A program made the position numbers and the translations under genes. Shown piece by piece: positions 34,236 through 43,434 of a stretch of DNA of 64,000 nucleotides. The notes under the pieces were generated by a model. That model was not told the DNA's origin. It worked only from the letters and a program-made list of their open reading frames with translations, and did not search any database. Origin of the DNA: JAUIIK01 sp041390865 (GTDB lineage Bacteria > Chloroflexota > Chloroflexia > Thermomicrobiales > CFX8); assembly GCA_041390865.1 (NCBI GenBank), contig JAWKPC010000019.1, positions 1 to 64,000 on the forward strand, given 5' to 3'. Within the stretch, counting starts at the first letter, position 1. The number at the start of each line of letters is the position of its first letter.

Positions 34236-35012
34236 CTACTCCTGAAGAAAGTCGATGACTTCCCGCAGGAATAGATCCGGGGCCGTATCCATCGGAACGT
34301 GCTGCTGGCCCGGGAGGACAGTGATCCGGCTGTTCGGAAGCGTCTCGTCGATCATCTCGAGCGACTCCCGGTAGAACGGAGGGCTGTCGCCGCCGAGCAC
34401 CAGCAACGTCGGGGTTTCCACATTCGAGAATCGTTCCGGCGCGAAGCGATAGTCGTCCACAGCGACGGATTCCCGCAACAACGTATGCGCGGCGGCGATC
34501 CGCGCCGGCCAGGCCGGGGATCGCCGCATCTTCTCAAGCTCGTGCTCCGGTATTCCCGCATATTCAGACAGAAAGGTTGAGAGGACCCCTTCGCGATCTC
34601 CGGAGTCCAGCATGCCCTGCATGCGAGCCGAGAGTTCGGCGGGGAGCTCCGGGGCATTAACCGGCGGCTCGCAGAGCACGAGCCTGGCGATGTTGCCGGT
34701 CAGGAGCGATGCTTCGAGCGTGCAGATCGCCCCGAACGAGTGACCGAGCAGATTGACCGGTTCATCCATCGCATCCACAACGGCCGCGACATCCTCGTAC
34801 TCGCGCTCGATAGCATAGCAATCAGCGTCGCCGCTCTCGCCGCGTCCTCGCCGATCGATCGCGCAGACGGTGAACTCGGCGGAGAGTTCCGGCAGAACAC
34901 CGCCCCAGCGCTTGTGCGACCCCGATGCCCCATGGACGAGTACGAGCGGCGGCCCCTCGCCGCATTGCTGAAACGCGATATGGGTTCCATCCTTTGATCT
35001 AACGAATTCCAT
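34236..35012 (-). CDS. Alpha/beta hydrolase (intact copy of a tandem pair)
   Basis: 258 residues. Oxyanion-hole motif LVHGASGSHKRW at about 22-33, nucleophile elbow LLGHSFGAICTLEAS (Ser near 95), acid in VLGGDSPPF and final His in GQQHVPMDTAPDLFLREV. It is an esterase, lactonase or haloperoxidase-like hydrolase; the substrate is unknown. ATG 35012 has AAGGAG six bases upstream. A closely related but frame-broken copy lies directly upstream on the same strand, so this is a tandem duplication. Confidence 0.88.
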   Translation of the reverse strand: MEFVRSKDGTHIAFQQCGEGPPLVLVHGASGSHKRWGGVLPELSAEFTVCAIDRRGRGESGDADCYAIEREYEDVAAVVDAMDEPVNLLGHSFGAICTLEASLLTGNIARLVLCEPPVNAPELPAELSARMQGMLDSGDREGVLSTFLSEYAGIPEHELEKMRRSPAWPARIAAAHTLLRESVAVDDYRFAPERFSNVETPTLLVLGGDSPPFYRESLEMIDETLPNSRITVLPGQQHVPMDTAPDLFLREVIDFLQE

Positions 35013-35271
35013 CTGAATCTCCTTTTCCAAGTTCAAGCGGTCGCCTGTCGCGGGAATGGTGGCCCGGTAACGGCCCGATAGATGGCCATCTTCACGCAGA
35101 AGCGCGACGAGCTGTCCGGTACATGACAGTCCACGGAAGGCCACAATATCTCGCGTTTGTCCTTGCGGCGGGTACTGTGTGAGCTGGTTGACGAAAAGCC
35201 TCGGTCGAACATCAGTGGAGCGTTGACCTGGGAGAACATGGCGGTCTGACTCCCTGCGCCCGCCCCGCCGA

Positions 35272-36065
35272 TCACGCCTCCCTGAGGAAGGAGAGCACCT
35301 CCCGCAGGAAGAGATCCGGCGCTGTGACGTCGGCGATGTGTTGCTGGCCGGGCATGACAACGACGTGACTGTTGGGGAGCGCCGCGTCGAGCACCTTGAC
35401 GCCGTCGCTGAACAACGGAGGGCTATCGCCACCGGTCAGCAACATCGCCGGAACCCGCATCTCCGAGAACTTCTCGGTGAAGCAGCGGTAGCGTTCAACC
35501 GCTTCGAGCTCGCGGGGCAGGGTGTGCGCCGAGGCAACGCGAGCCGGCCATGCCGGCGAACACCTGTAGCTCTCAATCTCCTCGTCTGACATGCCGACGA
35601 GCTCGCGCATGAACATCACCAGAACGCCTTCCCGATCACCGGCTTCGAGCAGACGGTTCAGACGCTGGACCAGCCCATCCGCCTCGAACGGCATGTCGAC
35701 CTCCGGGGGAGTGGCGTCCGGCTCATAGAGAATGAGCTTCGCGATATTGTCCGTCAGAGCGCCGCTTCGAGCGCGCAGGTCCCGCCGTAGGAGTGTCCCA
35801 GCACGTTGACCGGCTCATCCAGTGTCTCGACCACCGCGGCGACATCCTCGAACTCCCGCTCGATGCTGTAGTACTCGCTATCACCGCTCGCGCCACGACC
35901 GCGGCGGTCCATCGCATAAACGGTGAATTCGGCGGAGAGGGCAGAGAGGATCGGCGCCCATCGCTCATGGGAACCTGCAGTTCCATGGACCAGGACAAGC
36001 GGCGGTCCCGAACCCGTACATTCGAAAGCAATCGGTGTTCCATCTTTCGAGATGACCGTTTCCAC
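35272..36065 (-). pseudogene. Alpha/beta hydrolase copy split by a one-base deletion
   Basis: The N-terminal part has LVHGTAGSHERW and LGHSYGGTCALEAAL and then hits TGA at about 35754. In the next frame the sequence continues at once with TDNIAKLILYEPDATPPEVD, matching the intact paralogue at 34236 (LLTGNIARLVLCEPP), down to GQQHIADVTAPDLFLREVL. The site reads GCGCTC-TGACGG where GCGCTCCTGACGG is expected, so a single C is missing. GTG 36065 with AAGGAGG five bases upstream gives a start like its paralogue. Real decay or assembly error are both possible. Confidence 0.78.
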
Positions 36066-36163
36066 CTGAGCCTCCTTCAGCATTGTTCGACTGAGGGTCT
36101 GGACTCAGACTAGGGCGGCCTGTGGTCTGGCGCATCGGGCGATCGCCCTATTTCGTTGCCGGA

Positions 36164-37714
36164 CTACTGGAGGAGGTTGTGCTCCATGGCATAGAGCGCG
36201 GCAGCGGCGCGGGTGGAAACGCCAATTTTGTCGTAGATGTGCTGGACGTGGTGACCGACCGTCTTCGGCGAGATCGAGAGCTGATCGCCCATCTCCCGGT
36301 TCGTCAGCCCATGCGAGGCCAATCGCAGGACCTCGATCTCTCGATCGGTCAACCCGTCGGGACGCTCCAGCGGAACAGCATCTACCCGTTGACCGGCCGC
36401 AGCGAGCACTGCCCGAACAGCGTCCGTGTCCAACCGTCCTGCTTCCGCTTCAGTGGCGAGCAATCCAGCGGCCTGTTCATCCGACATGGCCGGCCGGTGG
36501 GACCGTTCCTGGGTCATGGCCTGGTAGGCGTCGGCGGCGGCGAGGATCCGTCCCTCTACTGAAATGGCCGTTGCCGGCAGGCGCCGGTAGTAGCCAGAAC
36601 CGTCGTTTCGTTCATGGTGAGCCCCAGCGATCGAAGCGAATTCCGTCAATACCGGCGAACGGGCCAGGATACGCTCCGAGTGATAGGGATGGAGCCGTAC
36701 CTGCTCCCACTCGCTGATGCTCAGCGAGCCAGGTTTGTGCCAGATCCCGTTCGGCACGCCGACCCGGCCCAGGTCATGGAATAGACCGGCTAATCGGATG
36801 GTTCGCGCCGTCGAGGAGCTCAGTCCCATCTCGCAAGCCGCGCCTTCCGCCAGCATGGAGACCTCAACCGAGTGCTGGTGGGTGAACGGCGACTTGAGAT
36901 CAACCGCGTCGGCGAAGGCGCGCGCGATACGTTCCAGGTCGCCATCGGAGGCGAGACGGTGAGGGTGCGGCTCCGCACTGACGGCGGCCTCCCAGACATC
37001 TCTCGCGGCAATCCGGTTCAGGATGGCAGGTCCGCAACGGATGAAGGCATCGGCGATGGCGGGGTCGAATGCCTGACCGGCCCGGTCGCGGATAACCTGG
37101 CAAGCACGCTCGGCACCGCCGATCCGATTGAAGAGCGCTGCCTGGCTGGCAACCAGCGAGAAGCGGATCGGCAGCGAGATGTCGTCGCCGGCCAGCTTGC
37201 GGGGCAGGCCCTTGCCATCCCAGCGCTCGAACATCTCGTAGAGCGCCTGCTGAACTGTTTCTGGAAGGCCGAGCCGCCGCCCCATCCGGGCCGCAACCTC
37301 GCAAGTGGCCCGGTTCGTCTCCCCGGCGACCCGCTCGCCTTTAGTCAGCAACCGGGCGAGCGTCCGGGCCCGGGCGAACATCGAGCCCTCGCTGGTGAGT
37401 GGCAGCATGAAGTCGGTGAACGCTTCGCGCTGCGTCCCGTAAGCCACGCGCGAGCCGATTCCCCGGAACGAAACGTCATCGCCGCCGACGAGTATCGCCT
37501 GCTCGTGCGCCCCGGCGGTACAGCCGACATGGGCGAGCAGGGTCGTATAGTAGACGTCTCGCCGGTCGCTCTCGTCAAGACCCATCTCGCCCGCGAGGGC
37601 GCTGGCGATGAGGCAAGATTCGAGCGCCTGCTCCGGCTGGTAGCCCATCCCGAGGTCGCTTACGAGCGATAGAGATGCGAGCAGATCGGCAAGCCGTAGT
37701 TTCACAGCAGCCAT
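36164..37714 (-). CDS. HD-GYP-type regulator with C-terminal LuxR helix-turn-helix
   Basis: 516 residues from ATG 37714 (GTG 37753 possible). The N-terminal third looks like a degenerate HD-GYP copy: LLAHVGCTAGAH lacks HD, but ERWDGKGLPRKLAGDDI is kept. The second copy is nearly complete: HSVEVSMLAEGAACEMGL, LFHDLGRVGVPNGIWHKPG and HHERNDGSGYYRRLPAT, though the GYP proline is Tyr. Residues about 450-510 form a NarL/LuxR DNA-binding domain (LTDREIEVLRLASHGLTNRE; SISPKTVGHHVQHIYDKIG). HD-GYP proteins hydrolyse cyclic dinucleotides; here the domain may sense one and switch transcription directly. Confidence 0.85.
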   Translation of the reverse strand: MAAVKLRLADLLASLSLVSDLGMGYQPEQALESCLIASALAGEMGLDESDRRDVYYTTLLAHVGCTAGAHEQAILVGGDDVSFRGIGSRVAYGTQREAFTDFMLPLTSEGSMFARARTLARLLTKGERVAGETNRATCEVAARMGRRLGLPETVQQALYEMFERWDGKGLPRKLAGDDISLPIRFSLVASQAALFNRIGGAERACQVIRDRAGQAFDPAIADAFIRCGPAILNRIAARDVWEAAVSAEPHPHRLASDGDLERIARAFADAVDLKSPFTHQHSVEVSMLAEGAACEMGLSSSTARTIRLAGLFHDLGRVGVPNGIWHKPGSLSISEWEQVRLHPYHSERILARSPVLTEFASIAGAHHERNDGSGYYRRLPATAISVEGRILAAADAYQAMTQERSHRPAMSDEQAAGLLATEAEAGRLDTDAVRAVLAAAGQRVDAVPLERPDGLTDREIEVLRLASHGLTNREMGDQLSISPKTVGHHVQHIYDKIGVSTRAAAALYAMEHNLLQ

Positions 37715-37877
37715 CTTTCGACGTGACGTGGTCGCTCTTCCGTGTGAATTCACAGTCTAACGCACGGTTTCGTTTCAGTCTCGCTGGAGGTCGCAAACGG
37801 TCGATGGTGTGCCGGATGGTAGAATCCGGCACACCATCGATCAGGCGAGGTTGAGCAGAGAATGACAGGGGCGCTCG

Positions 37878-38462
37878 ATGCAGCAAACCCAGACGCGCGA
37901 CCATGCCGCCACCATCGCCTGGGCAGCGGGCATCGTCTCCGATCCGCGCACTATCTACCTTGACACGGAAACGACCGGCCTCGGCAGCGACGCCGAGATC
38001 GTCGATATCGCCGTCGTCGATGCGCGTGGACAGGTGCTGCTCGATTCCCTCGTCCGGCCGACCCGCCCGATTCCGGCCGACGCCACGCGCATCCACGGGA
38101 TCACTGATGAGATGGTCGAGGACGCCCACGGCTGGAACAGCATCGCTCCCCGTCTCCGGCGGCTAATTGCCGGCGCCCACAACGTCGTCATCTACAACGC
38201 CGACTTCGACACCCGGATTCTCGATCAGTGCGACGCCCGCTTCCGCCTGCCGGGGTACCAGGCAAACTGGCAATGCGCGATGAAGCAATACGCTGCCTTT
38301 GCCGGGCAGCGCCACCAGCGCTACGGCGGCTACCGCTGGCACAAGCTCGTCGACGCCGCCGCCGCGTTCGGATATCAGGAGCCGGTCCAGCACCGGGCGC
38401 TGGCGGATACCCGCCTTTGCCGGGCTGTCGTTCTCGGGATGGCGAATTCGAGCCAACGGTAG
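37878..38462 (+). CDS. DEDD-family 3'-5' exonuclease (DnaQ-like)
   Basis: 194 residues. Exo I is IYLDTETTGLG with Asp29 and Glu31, Exo II is NVVIYNADFDTR, and Exo III is HRALADTRLC (His and Asp), which makes it a DEDDh nuclease. DPRTIYLDTETTG and IHGITDEMV are typical of the DNA polymerase III epsilon group. It may act as a stand-alone proofreader or in repair. It has no polymerase-binding clamp motif that I can see. The start is ATG 37878 after GGGGCGCTCG. Confidence 0.9.
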   Translation: MQQTQTRDHAATIAWAAGIVSDPRTIYLDTETTGLGSDAEIVDIAVVDARGQVLLDSLVRPTRPIPADATRIHGITDEMVEDAHGWNSIAPRLRRLIAGAHNVVIYNADFDTRILDQCDARFRLPGYQANWQCAMKQYAAFAGQRHQRYGGYRWHKLVDAAAAFGYQEPVQHRALADTRLCRAVVLGMANSSQR

Positions 38463-38583
38463 CCGGGGCGGAAGCTGCCGCACTCCGACCAGTCAGCCCA
38501 TCATCAGCAGTCCTACAGATTTTCCTCAGAACCTGGTTCTACCGTTGCAAGTGGTGGATTTGCGTCACGAACGGCGGCCCCCG

Positions 38584-38988
38584 ATGATTACGGCAGCAAA
38601 GATCCAGGCGGTGCTCATTTCGGCCCTTGCCGCTATCTTGATCATCAGCCTTGCCGGCTGCGGTGATGCTTCATCGACGGACGTGGCGCCCCCGGGCAAT
38701 ATCGAATTCACCATCGAATCGGGTGCGCTGGCGCGGCAGCTGCGCGGGGAAGTCACTGAACTGATCCCCGATGAGATTCAACTGGTGGCCGGCCAGAGCA
38801 TCGTCATCCACAACCAGGATCAGGCGCTGCACTACTTCCTCTCAACCCCCGTCTGGCCGGGAGAGACGCTGACGCGCAGATTTGACGAGCCGGGGATCTA
38901 CAGATACAGCGGGGCGTTCACCTGCTCGCTCGGAAGCAGCACGTCGCTGACCGTCGATGTCCGCGACGCCGGTGAGCGTTCACGCTAG
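38584..38988 (+). CDS. Cupredoxin-like lipoprotein
   Basis: 134 residues. A lipobox (LIISLAGC, Cys26) follows a short signal. The mature domain reads IVIHNQDQALHYFLSTPVWPGETLTRRF, then DEPGIYRYSGAFTC, the pattern of plastocyanin-like folds (NxDxxxHxF, PGE, F-x-PGxYxYxC). The usual C-x-x-H and Met ligands after the Cys are not present: CSLGSSTSLTV follows. So it may be a copper-free or two-ligand version. The gene is 21 bases before a SCO1-type gene, suggesting a shared role in copper delivery. Confidence 0.78.
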   Translation: MITAAKIQAVLISALAAILIISLAGCGDASSTDVAPPGNIEFTIESGALARQLRGEVTELIPDEIQLVAGQSIVIHNQDQALHYFLSTPVWPGETLTRRFDEPGIYRYSGAFTCSLGSSTSLTVDVRDAGERSR

Positions 38989-39009
38989 AGAGATGACCGA
39001 GGAAGCACG

Positions 39010-39693
39010 ATGGCAACGACGAAAACCATAGCCCGTCCGGTGCGGCCGGCCCCGTTTCTCTATTTCAGGGACCATGGCAAGCTGCTGCTGGTTCTCGTTC
39101 TTGGTTTCGCCACCCTGACGCTCGCAAGCGTCCTCGGCGACCGGTTCGCGATGACGGAGTCCGGACCGGAGGCGCTTGCCGGAATCGTGATGGAGCCGCC
39201 GAAGACGTTACCCGATCTGACCCTCCAGCATACGGACGGGTTGGCCTGGACAAGCTCAGACATGCATGGCCGGTTGTCGCTCTTCTTCTTCGGCTACACG
39301 AACTGCCCCGACGTCTGCCCGCTTACCCTCAGCCGCGCGCGCCAGATCTACGATGCGCTCGGCGCGGACGCGGAAGCAGTCGACGTCTACTTCACAACCG
39401 TCGATCCGGAGCGCGACACCCCGGAACGGCTCGGGCGGTATGTCGAGCAATTCAATCCCGCTTTCCTCAGCTTGACCGGGTCGACGGAGCAACTCGAAGC
39501 GGCAAAGAACGCCTTCGGCGTCGTCGCGGTACGTCAGGAGACCGGGAGCAGTAGCGGGTACTCGGTCGACCACACCGCGACCAGCTACCTGATCGACGGC
39601 ACCGGAAGCATCCGGGCCGTCTTCCCCCACGACGCGGCGACAGAGGATGTCCTGCACGACATCCGGGTCCTCCTGGACGAGACGGATAGCTGA
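39010..39693 (+). CDS. SCO1/SenC-type copper chaperone
   Basis: 227 residues. One N-terminal membrane anchor (LLLVLVLGFATLTLASVL, about 25-42) and a thioredoxin-like domain facing out. The copper motif CPDVC is Cys99/Cys103, with distal ligand His188 (SVDHTATSYLID). FFFGYTNCPDVCPLTL and TVDPERDTPERLGRYVEQF are family motifs. It inserts copper into the CuA site of cytochrome oxidase or acts as a thiol reductase. The upstream cupredoxin-like gene is probably co-transcribed. Confidence 0.93.
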   Translation: MATTKTIARPVRPAPFLYFRDHGKLLLVLVLGFATLTLASVLGDRFAMTESGPEALAGIVMEPPKTLPDLTLQHTDGLAWTSSDMHGRLSLFFFGYTNCPDVCPLTLSRARQIYDALGADAEAVDVYFTTVDPERDTPERLGRYVEQFNPAFLSLTGSTEQLEAAKNAFGVVAVRQETGSSSGYSVDHTATSYLIDGTGSIRAVFPHDAATEDVLHDIRVLLDETDS

Positions 39694-39697
39694 CCGG

Positions 39698-40474
39698 CTA
39701 CGGGTTGCTCGGCGGGAGGAATGCGCGGCCGGCGGAGCTGCCGCCGTTGACCATCAGGACCTCGCCGGTGATGAAGTCGGCCTCCGGCGAGGACAGGAAC
39801 AGCGCCGCGTTGGCGATGTCCTCCGGCTGCCCGATGCGCCCCCAGGGAATCGAATTGGTCAGCGTCGATTTGTATTCGTCGGATATCGGCGAGACCTCGC
39901 TATTGACCTCGACCAGGCCGGGCGCGATGCAGTTCACCCGGATACGGTGCGGAGCGAACTCGAGCGCCATCACTTTCGTCAGCATCACGACGGCGGCCTT
40001 CGACGCGCAGTAGTGGCCCGCGCCGACGCGACCGCTCTGGTAGGCACCCGACGAGATCGTGATGATGTTTCCGCCCTTGCCTCCCGCGATCATCGAGCGC
40101 GCGGCGGCGCGGCCGGTGAGGAATACGCCGCGCACGTTCGTCTCCATCACCCTGTCCCACTCCTCAACAGACATGTCGACAACCGGCGTGTTCGGATAGA
40201 TCCCGGCATTTGCGACGACGACGGTCGGCGTGCCGAACGTTTCCTCGATATGCCCGAAGTAGCCATCGACCTGAGCCTCGTCGCGGATATCGATGACGCC
40301 GCCATCAAGCCGGTCGGACTGTCCCAGCCGGTCAACAGCCTGGGCGACGGTCTGGTCGCGGAAGTCGCAGATGCCGACCTTCGCCCCGGCATCCAGGAAG
40401 CCTTTCGCGATCCCGAGCCCGATACCGGCTGCTGCGCCGGTCACGATCACCACGTCGTTCGATCGATCAGCCAT
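39698..40474 (-). CDS. Short-chain dehydrogenase/reductase (SDR)
   Basis: 258 residues of a classical SDR. The NAD(P) loop is TGAAAGIG (12-19), with ANAG near 88-91. The catalytic set is Asn113-Ser142-Tyr155-Lys159, with the last two in AGHYCASKAA. The C-terminus has WGRIGQPEDIANAALFLSSP and ITGEVLMVNGG. Asp37 (GICDFRD) at the end of strand 2 suggests NAD over NADP. ATG 40474 follows GGGGAGAGACGGC; longer frames upstream are unsupported. Substrate unknown. Confidence 0.92.
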   Translation of the reverse strand: MADRSNDVVIVTGAAAGIGLGIAKGFLDAGAKVGICDFRDQTVAQAVDRLGQSDRLDGGVIDIRDEAQVDGYFGHIEETFGTPTVVVANAGIYPNTPVVDMSVEEWDRVMETNVRGVFLTGRAAARSMIAGGKGGNIITISSGAYQSGRVGAGHYCASKAAVVMLTKVMALEFAPHRIRVNCIAPGLVEVNSEVSPISDEYKSTLTNSIPWGRIGQPEDIANAALFLSSPEADFITGEVLMVNGGSSAGRAFLPPSNP

Positions 40475-40553
40475 GCCGTCTCTCCCCTTACTCGTGCTTG
40501 ACGTCAGGCTCATATTCAACTACGAATCAGACCGATTCGAGAGAGGAATCCCG

Positions 40554-41396
40554 ATGCCATTTGAACGCCTGTCACTGCCGAACAACGCCCGATGCGCCGT
40601 CGCCCTGACATTCGACAACTTCGGCGAGTCATTCGATCTCCTGCGCTACGGCCATGCCGGTGGAGCGAGCGCCGACGGCGTCTACGCCCCGCGCCGGGGG
40701 ATCGAGCGGGTGCTCGACCTTCTCGACCGGCACAGCGTTCCGGCAACGTTCTTCGCCGAGGGCTGGAATGTCCGGAAGTATGCGGGCCTGGCGCGCGAGG
40801 TAATCGACCGGGGTCATGAGATCGCCGGACACGGCTGGATGCACGAACGATGGAACGAGCTCGACCGCGAAACCGAACGGGATCTGATCGAGCGCACCAC
40901 CGACGCGATTGCCGAAGCCACCGGCAAACAGCCCGCCGGTTGGAGGGCCCCGTCAGGGTTGACGACGCCCTGGACGCTGGACGTACTCGACGACCTCGGC
41001 TACGGCTACGACAGCTCGTTCGGGGACGATGACGTGCCGTACAGGCTACAGGTGTCCGCCGGAAGCGAGCATGAGATCGTCGAGCTGCCATGGACATGGA
41101 CGCTCGACGACGCGCCCTACTACGCCCATCCGGGCACGTTGCGGCAACCGAGCAAGGTGGTCGATCTCTGGATCGAGGAATTCGACGCCGCGTTCACGAT
41201 GACCGGGTACTTCATGCTCGTCTGCCATCCCCGGTTCGCCGGGCGGCCCTCCCGCATTCTCGCCCTGGAACGGCTGATCGAGCACATCAAAGCGCACGAG
41301 GGGATCTGGCTTGCCCGTTGCGACGACATCGCCGCCCATGCCGCGCAGGCAGCGACAACGCCGAACTATCCGGCCCCTGAAATGCGGGAAGATTGA
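40554..41396 (+). CDS. Polysaccharide deacetylase-family protein (PuuE-like)
   Basis: 280 residues of the NodB homology domain without a signal peptide, so cytoplasmic. Motif 1 is AVALTFDNFGES, where the usual TFDD is TFDN. Motif 2 is GHEIAGHGWMHERWNEL, with the HxxxH zinc site. Later motifs are GWRAPSGLTTPWTLDVLDDL and DSSFGDDDVPY. Soluble members act on small amides such as allantoin-like compounds rather than cell wall. ATG 40554 follows AGAGGA. The stop overlaps the first kinase gene's TTG start, so they are co-transcribed. Confidence 0.85.
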   Translation: MPFERLSLPNNARCAVALTFDNFGESFDLLRYGHAGGASADGVYAPRRGIERVLDLLDRHSVPATFFAEGWNVRKYAGLAREVIDRGHEIAGHGWMHERWNELDRETERDLIERTTDAIAEATGKQPAGWRAPSGLTTPWTLDVLDDLGYGYDSSFGDDDVPYRLQVSAGSEHEIVELPWTWTLDDAPYYAHPGTLRQPSKVVDLWIEEFDAAFTMTGYFMLVCHPRFAGRPSRILALERLIEHIKAHEGIWLARCDDIAAHAAQAATTPNYPAPEMRED

Positions 41397-42400
41397 AGAG
41401 CTTCAACGAACTGACGCTGCGGGGCCGCGCGAGGCGGCTCCGGAAGCTGGCGGCGCAGGCACTGGACTTCTACGAGCTCGACATCGAACGCATTCGTCTG
41501 ATCAACAATATCTCCAACTGCACATTCAGGGTCGATGCGGCGGACGGCCGTTCCTACGCATTGCGAATCAACCTGCCGGGACTGCGAACGAAGGAGGAGA
41601 TTCGCTCCGAGCTGATCTGGCAGGAGGCAGTCTGCAAGGAAACCGACGTCGCGGTTCCTCTGCCGGTCCGCACCAGGTCAGGCGATCTCGTCGTCGAAGC
41701 TGAAGCTCCCGGTGTTCCGGAAGTCCGCTGCTGCAACCTCTCGACCTGGGTGAGGGGCGGGATGCTGTCGAGGTCGAAGACGCCGGAGAACTTCCAGCGT
41801 CTGGGGGCCGTGGCGGCCAGGCTTCACGACCACGGAGAACGGTTCCGGCCACCCCAGGGCTTCAGGTTCCAAAGCTGGACAGAGCGCTGCCCGGCAGCCT
41901 GCCCGATCTCCTGTTCGACGGTGATCCCGGCTACGAGATACCGGACGGTGCCTATGCCCTCATGAGAGAAATGAAGGCCGCCCTCGAATCGGAATTGCAG
42001 CGGCTCTGGTTCGAACAAGCCACAGGTCATCCACGGCGATCTCCACTGGTGGAACGTCCTCGTCTATCGCGGGACGCTGCATCCGATCGACTTCGAGGAT
42101 TGCTCGCTGGCGTTTCCGATCCAGGACATCGCGATCACCTTCTACTACGTCCTCTGGGGCGATCAGTATCAGGAATTCCTCGATGCGTTCCGAAGCGGAT
42201 ACGAGCAACACCGCCCCTGGCCGGAGGAGTCCCCGGGCCAGCTCGATCTGCTGCTCGGGCAGCGGGCGCTCGACCTGGTCAATCTCCTCCTCAACTCGAC
42301 CTATGCCGAGGACAGGGAACTGATCCCCGAGTTCCTCGACATCATCGACACGGCCTATCGGGCACACTTCGAGCGCTGGCGACATCGACAGACCGGGTAA
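41393..42400 (+). pseudogene. Phosphotransferase-fold kinase, copy 1 of three, two frame breaks
   Basis: The first 155 codons match the next two paralogues (ARRLRKLAAQALDFYELDIE; ISNCTFRVDAADGRSYALRI). The frame then switches near 41870, resuming as KLDRALPGSLPDLLFDGDPG, and again near 42013, resuming as KPQVIHGDLHWWNVLVYRG, with FPIQDIAITFYYVLW. The stop is TAA at 42398. The catalytic loop HGDLHWWN and the DFED metal motif are still intact in the last frame. Two indels, so decay or sequence error. The TTG start overlaps the deacetylase stop. Confidence 0.75.
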
Positions 42401-42408
42401 GGAAACCG

Positions 42409-43434
42409 ATGCGGCCATTCGCGTTCTTGACAACCCAGGGGCGGGCGCGCCGGATGCGGCCGCTAGCCCTCGCGGCGCTGGAACACTACCCGTTGGAGGT
42501 CGAGCGTCTCCGGCTTGTCAACAACGAGACGAACTGCACCTTCCGGGTCGATGCGACAGGCGGCGAAACGTACGCGTTGCGGATCAGCTTGCCCGACGTT
42601 CACTCCGTCGACGAGATCGAGGCCGAAATCGAATGGCAGCTGGCGATCTCCCGGGAGACCGACATCCCGGTTTCGCGCCCGATCGCGACGCGGAGGGGAG
42701 ACTACGTCGTTACCGCCGGAGCCCGAGGCGTCCCGGAGGAGCGCCATTGCGTGCTCTTCAGCTGGTTGGGCGGCCGGACACTCGCAGACGTGGCGTCACC
42801 TGAAACCTTCCACAGCTTCGGCGCACTCTCGGCCCGGCTGCACCGGCATGGGGCGACGTTCCAACCCGCTCGTCCCGACGTCATTCACACGCTGGACATG
42901 CTCTATCCCCTCGGAGACCGGGAGATGATTCTCGATGACTCGACCAGGGTTCTCTTCCCGAAACCGGCCTATGACACGCTGCTGGACATGCGAGCCGCAG
43001 TGAATCGGGAGATCGGCTGGATGTTCGGCCGCGGAGAATCGCCGGCGCTGCTCCACGGCGATCTGCACTGGTGGAATGTCATGTCCTATCGGGGCCGGTT
43101 ACAGGTGATCGATTTCGAGGATCTGGCATGGGGCTTCCCGGTCCAGGACATCGCGGTCACGCTCTACTACGCGGCGCGCAACGATGATTTCGCAGAGCTC
43201 CGGGAGGCGTTTCGAGCAGGCTACGAGACCATCACGCCGTGGCCGGAGATGTATCCGGGCCAGACCGACCTCCTTATGGTTCACCGGGCGCTCGATCTCT
43301 TCAACTTCGTCCTCGGCTCGACCCTGAGGGAGGATAGAGAGCTCCTGGACGAATTCGTCGAGAACATCCAGGGGCACCACCGCGAGGTGTTCGAGAGCTG
43401 GCAGTCGCGGTTCTCCGAGAGCGTCTATCGATGA
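42409..43434 (+). CDS. Phosphotransferase-fold kinase, copy 2 (APH family)
   Basis: 341 residues of the APH/ChoK kinase fold. The N-lobe has NNETNCTFRVDATGGETYAL, the ATP lysine region is replaced by YALRISLP. The catalytic loop is LLHGDLHWWNV (216-223, Asp218) and the metal motif is DFED (235-238), not the usual D-F-G. A C-terminal helix bundle follows (RALDLFNFVLGSTLREDREL). Homoserine kinase ThrB2, choline kinases and maltokinases share this plan; the acceptor is unknown. Start ATG is eight bases after the upstream pseudogene stop. ATGA overlap with copy 3. Confidence 0.87.
   Translation: MRPFAFLTTQGRARRMRPLALAALEHYPLEVERLRLVNNETNCTFRVDATGGETYALRISLPDVHSVDEIEAEIEWQLAISRETDIPVSRPIATRRGDYVVTAGARGVPEERHCVLFSWLGGRTLADVASPETFHSFGALSARLHRHGATFQPARPDVIHTLDMLYPLGDREMILDDSTRVLFPKPAYDTLLDMRAAVNREIGWMFGRGESPALLHGDLHWWNVMSYRGRLQVIDFEDLAWGFPVQDIAVTLYYAARNDDFAELREAFRAGYETITPWPEMYPGQTDLLMVHRALDLFNFVLGSTLREDRELLDEFVENIQGHHREVFESWQSRFSESVYR

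Noticed and set aside
41962..43434. One 490-residue kinase from 41962
   Set aside because: The first 149 codons are a frame-shifted piece of copy 1 and out-of-frame sequence; the real gene starts at ATG 42409.
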